From assembly GCA_031265345.1 (NCBI GenBank), contig JAISCU010000341.1, forward strand, positions 1 to 9,278: a stretch of 9,278 nucleotides of DNA, in the 5' to 3' direction. Positions 1 to 6,599 of the stretch are shown here, piece by piece. Source of the stretch: Bifidobacteriaceae bacterium (GTDB lineage: Bacteria; Actinomycetota; Actinomycetes; Actinomycetales; WQXJ01). The position numbers were made by a program, and so were the translations under genes. How positions within the stretch are numbered: position 1 is the stretch's first letter; every line of letters starts with the position of its first letter. The notes below the pieces were generated by a model that was not told the DNA's origin, did no database searches, and was given only the letters and a program-made list of their open reading frames with translations.

Positions 1-669
1 GGCCCGGACGCGGCCAAGCAGTTCGCGGCGCTGGTGGAGGTCACGGTCACCTGGGCAGGAATGAGTCCTGGGACCAAGCCTCATGTCGCCTCATCCCTCT
101 TCGCCCCGCACCGCGGGTCCGCCGCTGCCGCGCAGGCCAACCGGGCGGTCATCGGAGTCAAAGTCGCCGGAACGACTGGGTCGGCGCCGACTCGTCCGGG
201 TATGAAAGTGCGGGTCACGGGCCCAGGCGTGGCGAGCGAGGCCGTCACCGACGTCAAGGGGTGCGCGGTGTTCGAGGTCGTGCCCAGCGCCAACGGGACC
301 AATTACGAGGTGGCGCTGCTCGGCCCCGCCGACTCGGCGATCTACGTCAATCCGGCTGGCGAGAGTCAGCCCTCGGTGACCGCGCACTACCTGCGGCCCG
401 GCGACTCGCGCACCGTCACTTTCGAGGACTACGAGCAGGCGGCCTCGTTGACCGTGACGGTGGACGCCACCCTCGATCCGACCGCCACATCCGCCGCCAT
501 CGGACCGCACAGCGGTGGAGCGGGCAACATCCGCGAGGTCCTGCTGGTCGACGGGAAGGCGGAGTTCGATCTGCTGAGCCCAGGCATCTACACGGTGTGG
601 GCGGGTGCTTCCACCCCCGTCTCGGTCACTTTGGGGCCGGGCGAGCACGGCGAGGTGAGCATCCCTTGA
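1..669 (+). CDS. PilV-like minor pilin / pilus-associated protein with Ig-like repeats, 5' end outside window
   Basis: The frame is open from the first base, so the gene starts upstream; the GTG at 34 is only an internal in-frame codon. The visible 222 residues begin with a beta-strand pattern (EVTVTW, then a Ser/Leu-rich FAPHRGS stretch) like the end of the pilin head in actinobacterial PilV-like proteins. Two carboxypeptidase-regulatory or Ig-like beta repeats follow. The first runs from about residue 50 to 105 and carries the motif KGCAVF. The second runs from about 145 to 222 and ends in GIYTVWAG. The N-terminal prepilin helix would lie upstream of the window, so it cannot be checked. The next two genes are PilW- and PilX-like and follow without spacing, which supports a minor-pilin operon. 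The expected role is in the tip or priming complex of a type IV pilus or pseudopilus, outside the membrane. The family assignment is moderate because it rests on the C-terminal part and the neighbours. Confidence 0.6.
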   Translation, partial: GPDAAKQFAALVEVTVTWAGMSPGTKPHVASSLFAPHRGSAAAAQANRAVIGVKVAGTTGSAPTRPGMKVRVTGPGVASEAVTDVKGCAVFEVVPSANGTNYEVALLGPADSAIYVNPAGESQPSVTAHYLRPGDSRTVTFEDYEQAASLTVTVDATLDPTATSAAIGPHSGGAGNIREVLLVDGKAEFDLLSPGIYTVWAGASTPVSVTLGPGEHGEVSIP

Positions 670-683
670 GGGGCATCACGAGG

Positions 684-731
684 GTGAGAAGCACTGAGAA
701 GGCGAGAAGCACTGAGACCGTGAGAAGCAGA
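684..731 (+). repeat. 18-bp tandem repeat in the prepilin leader region
   Basis: Two near-identical 18-base units (684-701 and 702-719, sharing GAGAAGCACTGAGA) are followed by a partial third (720-731, GTGAGAAGCAGA). Units 1 and 3 begin with an in-frame GTG and unit 2 with GCG. Being a multiple of three, the repeat adds RSTEK/RSTET residues to the cleaved leader without shifting frame, and it duplicates a possible start codon. Confidence 0.85.
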
Positions 732-1436
732 CCTGCGGCGCAGGCCACGGACCGGGACCGAGGCATGACGCTGGCCGAATTGGTGACGGTCATGGCTATC
801 GGCTCAATCATCCTGGGCATGCTGCTCACGGTCACGTTCTCGGTGGCCAAACACAACGCCAAGTCCCTGGCCCGCCAGGAGCGGGCCGACGGGACCCGTC
901 AAGTCAGCCTCTGGCTCACCGATGCCCTGGCAAACGCCGCGCCCAATCCCGCAGAGAAGAACGGATCGGTTTTCGAACTGGCGCGGGACCGGAAAATGGT
1001 GTTCCTCTCCGCGTTGCCCACCACCGATCCGAACCATGGGCCGGTCTCGCGGGTCACAGTCGTCATTGGCCAGCAATGCTGGTCGGGGGACGAGGACCCC
1101 GGCGTTCTGCGCCGGTGCGTTCAACGCTCGCAGAAGGGCAACGACGGATCCGCTGCCTTCTGCGCCAAGGACGCCTCGGGATGCCCGGATGACCTGTTCG
1201 AGGACTTCGTGGTGGCCAGGAACATCAAGGGCGGTCCTGCGTTCTCCTATTCTCTGGAGACTGACGCCGGAACCGCTAGCGCCGATGTCGCCGAGGTCAC
1301 CAACGCCGCCCAACTGACGCGGATCGTGGCCGTCGAATTCAACGTGACAGTAGGCGGCGAGCCCGGCTCTGCCAACGAGGACGTCCAGGCCACAGTGATC
1401 AAACGCCACGCAGTCAAGGGATGGAGCAGACTCTGA
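684..1436 (+). CDS. PilW-like type IV prepilin (minor pilin) with N-terminal methylation motif
   Basis: The protein has a prepilin signature: a basic leader ending RDRG, then MTLAELVTVMAIGSIILG. Cleavage after the Gly codon at 762-764 would leave Met+1 (765) and Glu+5, followed by a membrane helix of about 20 residues. The mature form would be about 223 residues. The globular part contains four cysteines (around GQQC, RRC, FC and GC) that could form disulfides outside the membrane. The start is uncertain. TTG 666 has AGGTGAG 6 bases upstream and overlaps the previous stop. GTG 684 has GAGGGG 10 bases upstream and gives a 27-residue leader. GTG 720 gives a 15-residue leader but lacks a good ribosome site. 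I chose 684; all three give the same mature protein. The leader is encoded by a short tandem repeat. Its place between PilV- and PilX-like genes fits a PilW role in pilus initiation. The prepilin call is firm; PilW rather than another minor pilin is likely. Confidence 0.8.
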   Translation: MRSTEKARSTETVRSRPAAQATDRDRGMTLAELVTVMAIGSIILGMLLTVTFSVAKHNAKSLARQERADGTRQVSLWLTDALANAAPNPAEKNGSVFELARDRKMVFLSALPTTDPNHGPVSRVTVVIGQQCWSGDEDPGVLRRCVQRSQKGNDGSAAFCAKDASGCPDDLFEDFVVARNIKGGPAFSYSLETDAGTASADVAEVTNAAQLTRIVAVEFNVTVGGEPGSANEDVQATVIKRHAVKGWSRL

Positions 1437-3337
1437 TGAGTTCACGGATGATGAGGGCACGCGAACCCAAGGACGCGGGTATCGCGATGGTCGCCATCTT
1501 GGCGTCGTTCACAATAGTGATGGTGGTGGTCCTCGGCTCGCTCGCGTTCTTGGTCAACTCCACCAAGTACTCCCGGTTCGAGCAGGATGTCGATCTCGCT
1601 CTGGCGGCCGCGGAGGCGGGGATCGCGGACTTGCTGACCGAGTTGCGAATCGACCCGGAGTACTTCGAGACCATCGCGGCCACCAAGGACACCGACGCCG
1701 GGTACTGCCGCAAGGACGCCACCGGCGGCCCCGAGGCGGAGGGTGACGTTTTCGCGGGCCTGTGCGGTTGGGACGCGGCGGAAGCTGTGGGCTGGCAGCA
1801 GCTCGGCGGCGCTGAGGGCGGGTCGCGCCAGGAATACCACTACGCCGTGACCGAGGCGCCGGGCACGACGCAGTACCTACAAGTGGTGTCCACGGGCAGG
1901 TCGCGGGACGTCTATCGGTCAGTCCGGGCCTCCATCGCGCGGGAAACCGCTCAGCAGTGGGTCTACTTCAAGAACTATGGCATTTCCGACCCGAATGATC
2001 CGGTGGTCTACGGCAAGACCACCATCTACGGCGACAACATGACGTCCGTGATCTGTGGCGGCGGCTGGGCGAAGGGGGTCAACATTCCCTACGACTGGGA
2101 GGTGTACCCCTACGTTCCGACCTCCGGCGTCAAACGAGAGTACATTGACGCCAGCCTCAACCCCAAAGGATGCTCCCAGGGCTACGCGACGGCGGACAAT
2201 CCCTATGACGGGCCGGTCCACGCCAATGACACGATCTATGGTTGGGACGCCGTCTTCACGGGCGTTGAGGGCGGGTTCACGACCGCCTATCCGGAGTGCA
2301 AGAAGGCCGTCCCAGACAACCCTGCGACTTGGCAGAACTGTGTCAAAGGCACCGCCACGTTCCCCAACGGAATCGCTCCGCAATGGCGTGAGCGGCTCGA
2401 CCTGGCCAGCGTGGGCAATGCCAAGCTGACCTCCGTCAACGGGCTCGGGTGCCGGTACACCGGGCCCACCCGGATCAGGCTCGAGGGCGACCGCATGACC
2501 GTCTGGTCGAGGCAGACGCAGGCCTCGGATGAGCGGCAGGACTGTGGCACCGTGGAGGCGCTGCGGTCCACAGAGGGAGCTCTGGTGCCGTTGCCAGAGG
2601 CTGGCTTCGTCTTCGTCGATGCGGCGCCCGAGGTGGCCCCGGTGGAAATAGCGGCTGGGGCGATCGGAGGCGGCTTGCCGTTGGGCGACTGCGATCCGGC
2701 TGTGCCCCCGACCACGGCCACGGCGACATGCCAGGGCGAGATCGCGATGAGCGCCAAGGACAAGCGCGACGGACTTGGGAATGTCTGGGTCGAGGGGCAT
2801 ATGACGGGCGGCAATCTCACCATCGCGGCCGACCGGACTATCGTCATAACCGGCGACCTGACCACGGACAATGACGAGGCTGATCTTCTCGGTCTGCTGG
2901 CCGGCGACGCGATCGAGATCTTCAGCCCGGTCATGCAGACGGTCCGCGCCGCCAAGAGCGACAGCGGCTTGGTCTGGGACACGGCCAACGCCGAGGCGAC
3001 AACTTGGGCGCCCGGCTGGAACTTCCCCTCCACCCATGTCTTGAACATAGAGGCGGCTCTATACGCGGCATCGTCCGCTCTCAGAGTCCAGAATTCCAAC
3101 GTCCGTGGGCTGCAAGGCACTATGAAGATCGTCGGGTCGCTGGCGGAGAACTTCGGCGGCATCACCAGCAGTTTCGATTCGAAGACGGGTATTGCACACT
3201 CCGGCTACTTGCAGGAACTTTCCTACAACAAACGTTTGAAGTCAGCCCGGCCGTTGCTGTTCCCGCCGCTCGGGAACGGCGCCTGGACCGTGACTTGGCG
3301 CGAGAAGGCGGACACCATTGAGGCGGTCAAGGACTAG
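1436..3337 (+). CDS. PilX-like pilus assembly protein with large C-terminal domain
   Basis: The N-terminus (basic leader REPKDAG, then a helix of about 26 residues, IAMVAILASF onwards) is followed by ALAAAEAGIADL, the sequence typical of PilX N-terminal domains. Glu+5 of a classical pilin is absent (Ala there), as is usual in PilX proteins. At about 633 residues it is far longer than proteobacterial PilX. The middle part is cysteine-rich (ten cysteines, possibly disulfide-bonded). From about residue 450 to 575 there is a beta-helix-like stretch (ITGDLTTDN, then LLGLLAGDAIEI, then IEAALYAAS, then MKIVGSLAENFGG), and it ends YNKRLKSARPLLFPP plus a tryptophan-rich tail. I know this tail arrangement from large actinobacterial PilX-like proteins. 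ATG 1436 overlaps the previous TGA and has GGAG 10 bases upstream; ATG 1421 is in frame but its AAGGG abuts the start. It is probably a membrane-anchored, surface-exposed part of the minor-pilin complex, possibly adhesive (inference). It is the last gene of the cluster. Confidence 0.75.
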   Translation: MSSRMMRAREPKDAGIAMVAILASFTIVMVVVLGSLAFLVNSTKYSRFEQDVDLALAAAEAGIADLLTELRIDPEYFETIAATKDTDAGYCRKDATGGPEAEGDVFAGLCGWDAAEAVGWQQLGGAEGGSRQEYHYAVTEAPGTTQYLQVVSTGRSRDVYRSVRASIARETAQQWVYFKNYGISDPNDPVVYGKTTIYGDNMTSVICGGGWAKGVNIPYDWEVYPYVPTSGVKREYIDASLNPKGCSQGYATADNPYDGPVHANDTIYGWDAVFTGVEGGFTTAYPECKKAVPDNPATWQNCVKGTATFPNGIAPQWRERLDLASVGNAKLTSVNGLGCRYTGPTRIRLEGDRMTVWSRQTQASDERQDCGTVEALRSTEGALVPLPEAGFVFVDAAPEVAPVEIAAGAIGGGLPLGDCDPAVPPTTATATCQGEIAMSAKDKRDGLGNVWVEGHMTGGNLTIAADRTIVITGDLTTDNDEADLLGLLAGDAIEIFSPVMQTVRAAKSDSGLVWDTANAEATTWAPGWNFPSTHVLNIEAALYAASSALRVQNSNVRGLQGTMKIVGSLAENFGGITSSFDSKTGIAHSGYLQELSYNKRLKSARPLLFPPLGNGAWTVTWREKADTIEAVKD

Positions 3338-3356
3338 ACCGTCCGAGCCGCGTCAA

Positions 3357-3436
3357 GAGGCCCGGAGCTCAACAACAGGCGACGCCACCGATCCTTGCAT
3401 ATCTCCACATACTGAACATTCGGGCCTCCGAGTTTT
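3357..3436 (+). terminator. Possible terminator-like inverted repeat after the pilin cluster
   Basis: GAGGCCCG at 3357-3364 is perfectly complementary to CGGGCCTC at 3421-3428. One wobble pair and one A-T pair extend it inward, and a TTTT tract follows at 3433-3436. The loop is about 55 bases, long for an intrinsic terminator, and the right arm lies next to a candidate -35 of the next gene. It could end pilin transcription, act in the leader of the dipeptidase gene, or be coincidental. Confidence 0.3.
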
Positions 3437-3463
3437 GACTTTCTGGATGACGCGCCAATAGCG
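3435..3463 (+). promoter_or_regulatory. Candidate promoter for the M19 dipeptidase gene
   Basis: TTGACT at 3435-3440 is close to a consensus -35 box. With a 16-17 base spacer the best -10 is AATAGC/ATAGCG at 3457-3463, a weak match. It sits 50 to 78 bases upstream of ATG 3513, and this is the most AT-rich stretch nearby. A promoter is expected here because the spacing from the pilin cluster is 175 bp. Confidence 0.35.
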
Positions 3464-3500
3464 TCTGGTCTGCGGACCTCTCCGCCAGAATTCCCGCCAC

Positions 3501-3507
3501 AAAGGAG
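3501..3507 (+). promoter_or_regulatory. Strong ribosome binding site of the M19 gene
   Basis: AAAGGAG lies 5 bases upstream of ATG 3513. It fixes the start codon, since no other in-frame start nearby has a comparable site. Confidence 0.8.
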
Positions 3508-3512
3508 CATCC

Positions 3513-4655
3513 ATGACTAATCCTTCAGACTCCCTATTGGTCATTGACGGGCACGTCGATGTGGCGGGTCAGGGTGTCGCCTTCACTTTTCCCTTGGACC
3601 AGGCCCTCGCCGGTGGGCTGGCGGCCGCTGTGGTTCCGGCTCGTGCGGGCAGGATCCCCCGCAGCGCTTCACCGGACGCGGGCCTGTCCGAATTGGACGC
3701 CACTCACAAAGCGGTGCTCGATGCCATCGAACAATCTCGCGGCAACGCCGAATTGGCCACGACGCCTCAGGACGTCGGAACCAACGCCGCCAAAGGGGTT
3801 TTCTCGTTCATACTCGGTTTCCAAAATGCGCGGCCCTTGACCGGCCTGGCGGACATACAGCGGTGGGTCGATCAGGGGGTCTCGATATTCGACTTCGGGT
3901 TCATCGGCGACAATCAATGGGTCAAATCGGCCCGTCCCTATCCCAGCGCCAACGTGGGCGGTGAATTCGATGGTATTTCCGATTCGACTGTCCGCGCGAT
4001 CGAACTGCTAAACGCTCGCGGCGTCATTGTGGACACCGCTCAAGTGTCGGTGCGGGCGCGGCAACGGATCGTCGAGGCCTCGAGGGCTCCGGTGCTGGCT
4101 TCGCACAACGGTCTGCGGGCGCAGGCCGGTCAGGCCGACCGGACCATCGCGGACCACGAGATCCGGCTGATCGCGGAGCGCGGGGGCGTTGTTCAACTGG
4201 TTGCCTTCGACGGTTACCTGACCGCGCGCGGCGATGACCCGAAAGTCGTGGCGGACGTGCGCGAATTGCGAGAACGTTTCGGTTTGCCGGGGTTCAGGGG
4301 ACCACAGGACTACTACGCCGTCCTCGATCCGGAGACGGCTAGCTGGGATGAGGAGAAGTTCGCCGCGTATTTCGCGGAATACCACGCCAAAGTTCGCCAC
4401 GGGTGGCCGCGCAGTGATGTCGAACGCCTGGCCGATGCCGTGGACCATGTGATCGCGCTGGTCGGGGTGGACCATGTTGGCGTGGCCTCCGATTTCAATC
4501 ACGGCGGAGGGATCGCTGGTTGGCTCGACCATGCCCAGACACCTGGGCTGGTGGCGGCGCTGCGGCGGCGGCACGGCGACCAGGACGTGGCCCGGATCCT
4601 GGGCGGCAACCTGCTTCGCCTGTGGGGCGACGTGCGGGAAGCGGCCTCGCGATGA
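3513..4655 (+). CDS. M19 (renal/membrane dipeptidase-like) amidohydrolase with atypical metal site
   Basis: The 380-residue protein shows the M19 TIM-barrel layout: IDGHVD at 11-16 (metal-binding His14 and Asp16), GVIVDTAQVS at 170-179, PVLASHNGLR at 193-202, GGVVQL at 224-229, VGVASDF at 322-328 and GGNLLRLW at 364-371. The length is normal for the family. Classical members hydrolyse dipeptides, often with a D-residue at the C-terminus, using two zinc ions. Here the bridging glutamate of the usual GxEG motif is Gln104 (LGFQNARP), and the histidine of the usual DxSH motif is Gln177. His198 and Asp327 remain. One metal site therefore looks altered, so substrate or even catalysis may differ from true dipeptidases. 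GFQN-type M19 proteins are, to my recollection, a recurring subgroup, so this is probably not decay. No signal peptide or membrane segment is seen; it should be cytoplasmic despite the family name. It has its own ribosome site and ends convergently against the FAD oxidoreductase gene. Confidence 0.88.
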   Translation: MTNPSDSLLVIDGHVDVAGQGVAFTFPLDQALAGGLAAAVVPARAGRIPRSASPDAGLSELDATHKAVLDAIEQSRGNAELATTPQDVGTNAAKGVFSFILGFQNARPLTGLADIQRWVDQGVSIFDFGFIGDNQWVKSARPYPSANVGGEFDGISDSTVRAIELLNARGVIVDTAQVSVRARQRIVEASRAPVLASHNGLRAQAGQADRTIADHEIRLIAERGGVVQLVAFDGYLTARGDDPKVVADVRELRERFGLPGFRGPQDYYAVLDPETASWDEEKFAAYFAEYHAKVRHGWPRSDVERLADAVDHVIALVGVDHVGVASDFNHGGGIAGWLDHAQTPGLVAALRRRHGDQDVARILGGNLLRLWGDVREAASR

Positions 4656-4658
4656 CGC

Positions 4659-4696
4659 GGCGCTGGGGCGTTGGTCTGCGGGCTTGCCCCGGCGCC
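4659..4696. terminator. GC-rich hairpin between convergent genes, likely bidirectional terminator
   Basis: GGCGCTGGGGC (4659-4669) pairs with GCCCCGGCGCC (4686-4696) as an 11-bp stem with a single G-T wobble and a 16-base loop. It starts 4 bases after the M19 stop and ends 12 bases before the end of the opposite-strand oxidoreductase gene. There is no T tract on either side, so termination may need Rho or depend on stem strength alone. Confidence 0.5.
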
Positions 4697-4708
4697 CCGT
4701 CCGAGAAG

Positions 4709-5881
4709 CTAGCCTGAGAACGCCGCTGGGGCGAAGCGTTCGGGACGGAAATCGGCCAGCACAGGTGACGGTCGGCCGGTGACGAGTTCATCGGCCAGGA
4801 GCTCGCCGATCACCAGGCCGACCGTGGCCGCCGAATGGCTGAAGGCGAGAGCCAGGCCGGGGCGATTCGACACCTTTCCCACCACCGGCAGACCCCCCGC
4901 TGGGATCGGCCGGGGCCCGACCAGCACGCGGTCGGCCCGCAGCCGGGTCTTCGTGTCCAACAGACGTGACAGGTCGGCCAAAACGTGATCGACAGACGCT
5001 GAGGGCACTCGGCCGTTCGCCGAGACGGCGGCTTCCAGGACCGGCGCGACCACGACCAGCCGCCCATCCGGCGTCGGCCTGGCCATGAGGCCGGGAGCTC
5101 TCAGGACGATCCGCGGCGGAGCGGGCAGCGGGTCGGTCACCACCGTCACTCCAGTGGTCGTGTCCTGGGGGACGGCGAGGTCCGCAGTGGCGGCCAGGCC
5201 GGGAAGCCCAGCGCCGGTCGCTACGACCACTGAGGGAGCGCTGATGTGCTCGCCGCTGGCGGTCTGAACACCGGTGACACGCTCGCCGTCCCAGTCGAGG
5301 CGACTGACGGGGCTCTGGACGGTTCGTGCGCCGAGATCCGCCGAGCGGGCGCTGAGGGCCGCTATCAAGGTCGGCAAGTCGACCCAGCCGTCGCTGGCCA
5401 CGTACAGGACCGGCGCTCCGAGTTCGGCTCCGTCCAACCGCGGCTCAACCCCCACGGCTTCGGCAGCGTTGATCAAACGTGCGTTCTGGCCGGTGTCGGC
5501 AAGGCGAACAGCCGCGTCGGAAACGGTTTCGTTGAGGGCCTCCAGGGCGGTGTTGGGTTGTGACTGGAGGCCATCGACCGACCAGTGCAAGCAACCGGAG
5601 GCGTGGTAGAACCTGGTCTGGGAACGGTTCTGCGCCAGGGACAGCCTCGCAGCGCCCAGGCGGCGGAGCTGGTGATACGAATCTGGGGCGGGCGCGGCAT
5701 CGTTCACCCAGCCCAATGAGCGGCTGGAGGCAGATTGACCGGCGGGGCCGGCGGGGCCGGGATCGATCACTGTGACTGGTTGCCCCAAGTCGGCCAGGCG
5801 CGCGGCCACCGACCAGCCGATGATCCCGCCGCCCACGACGATGTGACCGGTCTGCGGGCCAGAGGTGTTCTCAGTAGGCAT
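4709..5881 (-). CDS. FAD-dependent oxidoreductase, DadA / D-amino-acid oxidase (DAO) superfamily
   Basis: The 390-residue protein starts with a dinucleotide-binding fold: HIVVGGGIIGWSVAARLADL at 13-32 (GxGxxG at 17-22), then an acidic residue at the end of beta-2 (VTVID, Asp40). The SSRSLGWVND stretch at 52-61 occupies the place of the conserved Ser-rich FAD loop in DAO proteins. The C-terminal part has the typical GPRPIPAGGLPVVG, then LALAFSHSAATVGL, which closes the FAD site. Members oxidise the C-N bond of D-, cyclic, N-methyl or opine-type amino acids to an imine that hydrolyses to a 2-oxo acid. The exact substrate cannot be read from sequence. No signal peptide is seen, so it is cytoplasmic. 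ATG 5881 has GGAG 7 bases upstream and overlaps the end of the racemase gene by 11 bp, suggesting coupled translation. It is the last gene of the minus-strand operon. DadA itself is not claimed. Confidence 0.85.
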   Translation of the reverse strand: MPTENTSGPQTGHIVVGGGIIGWSVAARLADLGQPVTVIDPGPAGPAGQSASSRSLGWVNDAAPAPDSYHQLRRLGAARLSLAQNRSQTRFYHASGCLHWSVDGLQSQPNTALEALNETVSDAAVRLADTGQNARLINAAEAVGVEPRLDGAELGAPVLYVASDGWVDLPTLIAALSARSADLGARTVQSPVSRLDWDGERVTGVQTASGEHISAPSVVVATGAGLPGLAATADLAVPQDTTTGVTVVTDPLPAPPRIVLRAPGLMARPTPDGRLVVVAPVLEAAVSANGRVPSASVDHVLADLSRLLDTKTRLRADRVLVGPRPIPAGGLPVVGKVSNRPGLALAFSHSAATVGLVIGELLADELVTGRPSPVLADFRPERFAPAAFSG

Positions 5882-6599
5882 GGACGGCTCCGTTCAACCA
5901 GGTCAAAAGGGTCAACACATCCCATACGGGTATGCCGAAGGTCGCTCTCAGCGTGTCGGAGAAGGGCGCCAGATTGGTGCATTCGAGCACCATGGCCCCG
6001 ATCTGGTGGCCAGCTGGCAGCCAACGACCCACGCCTGCGGCCACTTCAGCGCGTGCTCTGTCAACGTCATAACTGTCGACCCGTTCGGATATGGCGTCCC
6101 GCAGATGGGCGGCCCCGGCTAAGTCGCCGACCACCACGCGTCCGCGTTGTTGGCTCGCGACCCCGGCGCCGTCCAGATGATCGGCGCCGACCCCGCCTTC
6201 GGTGAGCGTCACCACCAGGACTTGCTGATCGGGGTTCAGGATCTGCAGCACCAACGGGAGCTGGGACAAGGACGACAGCGCAACGGGAATCGGCGAACGC
6301 TTGGCGACCTCGGGCTGGTAGCGGGCCAACAGGCCGCACGATGATCCGGCGAGCCTCACGCCATCGGCGGCCAACTGCTCGAGGGCCGCCACGAAGGCGT
6401 CTTCGACGCGGGCCGATCGGGGCGCGGACATGTCCGCCGCTCCGATCCCCGGCACCACCTGGTAACGCACCGGGAAGTCGAAACTGCGGGCATTGCCGAC
6501 GTCCCCTGGCGGGCGCGGAATCCCGGAGTCGATAATGGCGATTCCGGTGGCGGCGCCGTAGAACGGGTAACCGGCTTCGATCGGGAACTCAGCGGACAT
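5871..6599 (-). CDS. Aspartate/glutamate racemase superfamily protein with both catalytic cysteines
   Basis: The 242-residue protein has the two-cysteine arrangement of cofactor-independent Asp/Glu/hydantoin racemases. Cys88 lies in AGSSCGLL, closing the first domain. Cys207 lies in VLECTNLAPF, mirroring the second half. In the family these cysteines act as the acid/base pair that inverts the alpha carbon, so both are consistent with an active enzyme. The N-terminal motif PRPPGDVGNARSFDFPV (28-44) matches a subgroup annotated only as 'aspartate/glutamate racemase family', not MurI. A housekeeping MurI role is unlikely given the operon with an oxidoreductase and transporter; epimerisation of an imported amino acid, hydantoin or related acid is more plausible (inference). 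ATG 6599 has GGAG 6 bases upstream. The gene overlaps the RarD gene upstream and the oxidoreductase gene downstream by 11 bp each. It should be cytoplasmic. Confidence 0.83.
   Translation of the reverse strand: MSAEFPIEAGYPFYGAATGIAIIDSGIPRPPGDVGNARSFDFPVRYQVVPGIGAADMSAPRSARVEDAFVAALEQLAADGVRLAGSSCGLLARYQPEVAKRSPIPVALSSLSQLPLVLQILNPDQQVLVVTLTEGGVGADHLDGAGVASQQRGRVVVGDLAGAAHLRDAISERVDSYDVDRARAEVAAGVGRWLPAGHQIGAMVLECTNLAPFSDTLRATFGIPVWDVLTLLTWLNGAVHAY

Noticed and set aside
261..683. Upstream extension of the PilW-like frame to ATG 261
   Set aside because: It would overlap the PilV-like gene by 400 bases with Arg-rich nonsense sequence, and the prepilin leader needs only a few residues before the G|M site.
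1919..3037. Long minus-strand open frame (372 codons) opposite the PilX-like gene
   Set aside because: Arg/Gly/Pro/Val-rich translation without recognisable motifs, wholly antisense to a well-supported gene; typical of high-GC DNA.
2287..3165. Second long minus-strand open frame opposite the PilX-like gene
   Set aside because: Low-complexity Ser/Pro/Arg-rich translation, no ribosome site or family motif; shadow of the real gene.
3467..3478. Small palindrome GGTC-TGCG-GACC in the leader of the M19 gene
   Set aside because: Only 4-bp arms; expected by chance in GC-rich DNA, no matching second site.
4709..5881. Calling the FAD oxidoreductase DadA or glycine oxidase
   Set aside because: Superfamily motifs are clear but substrate-determining residues cannot be assigned from sequence alone.
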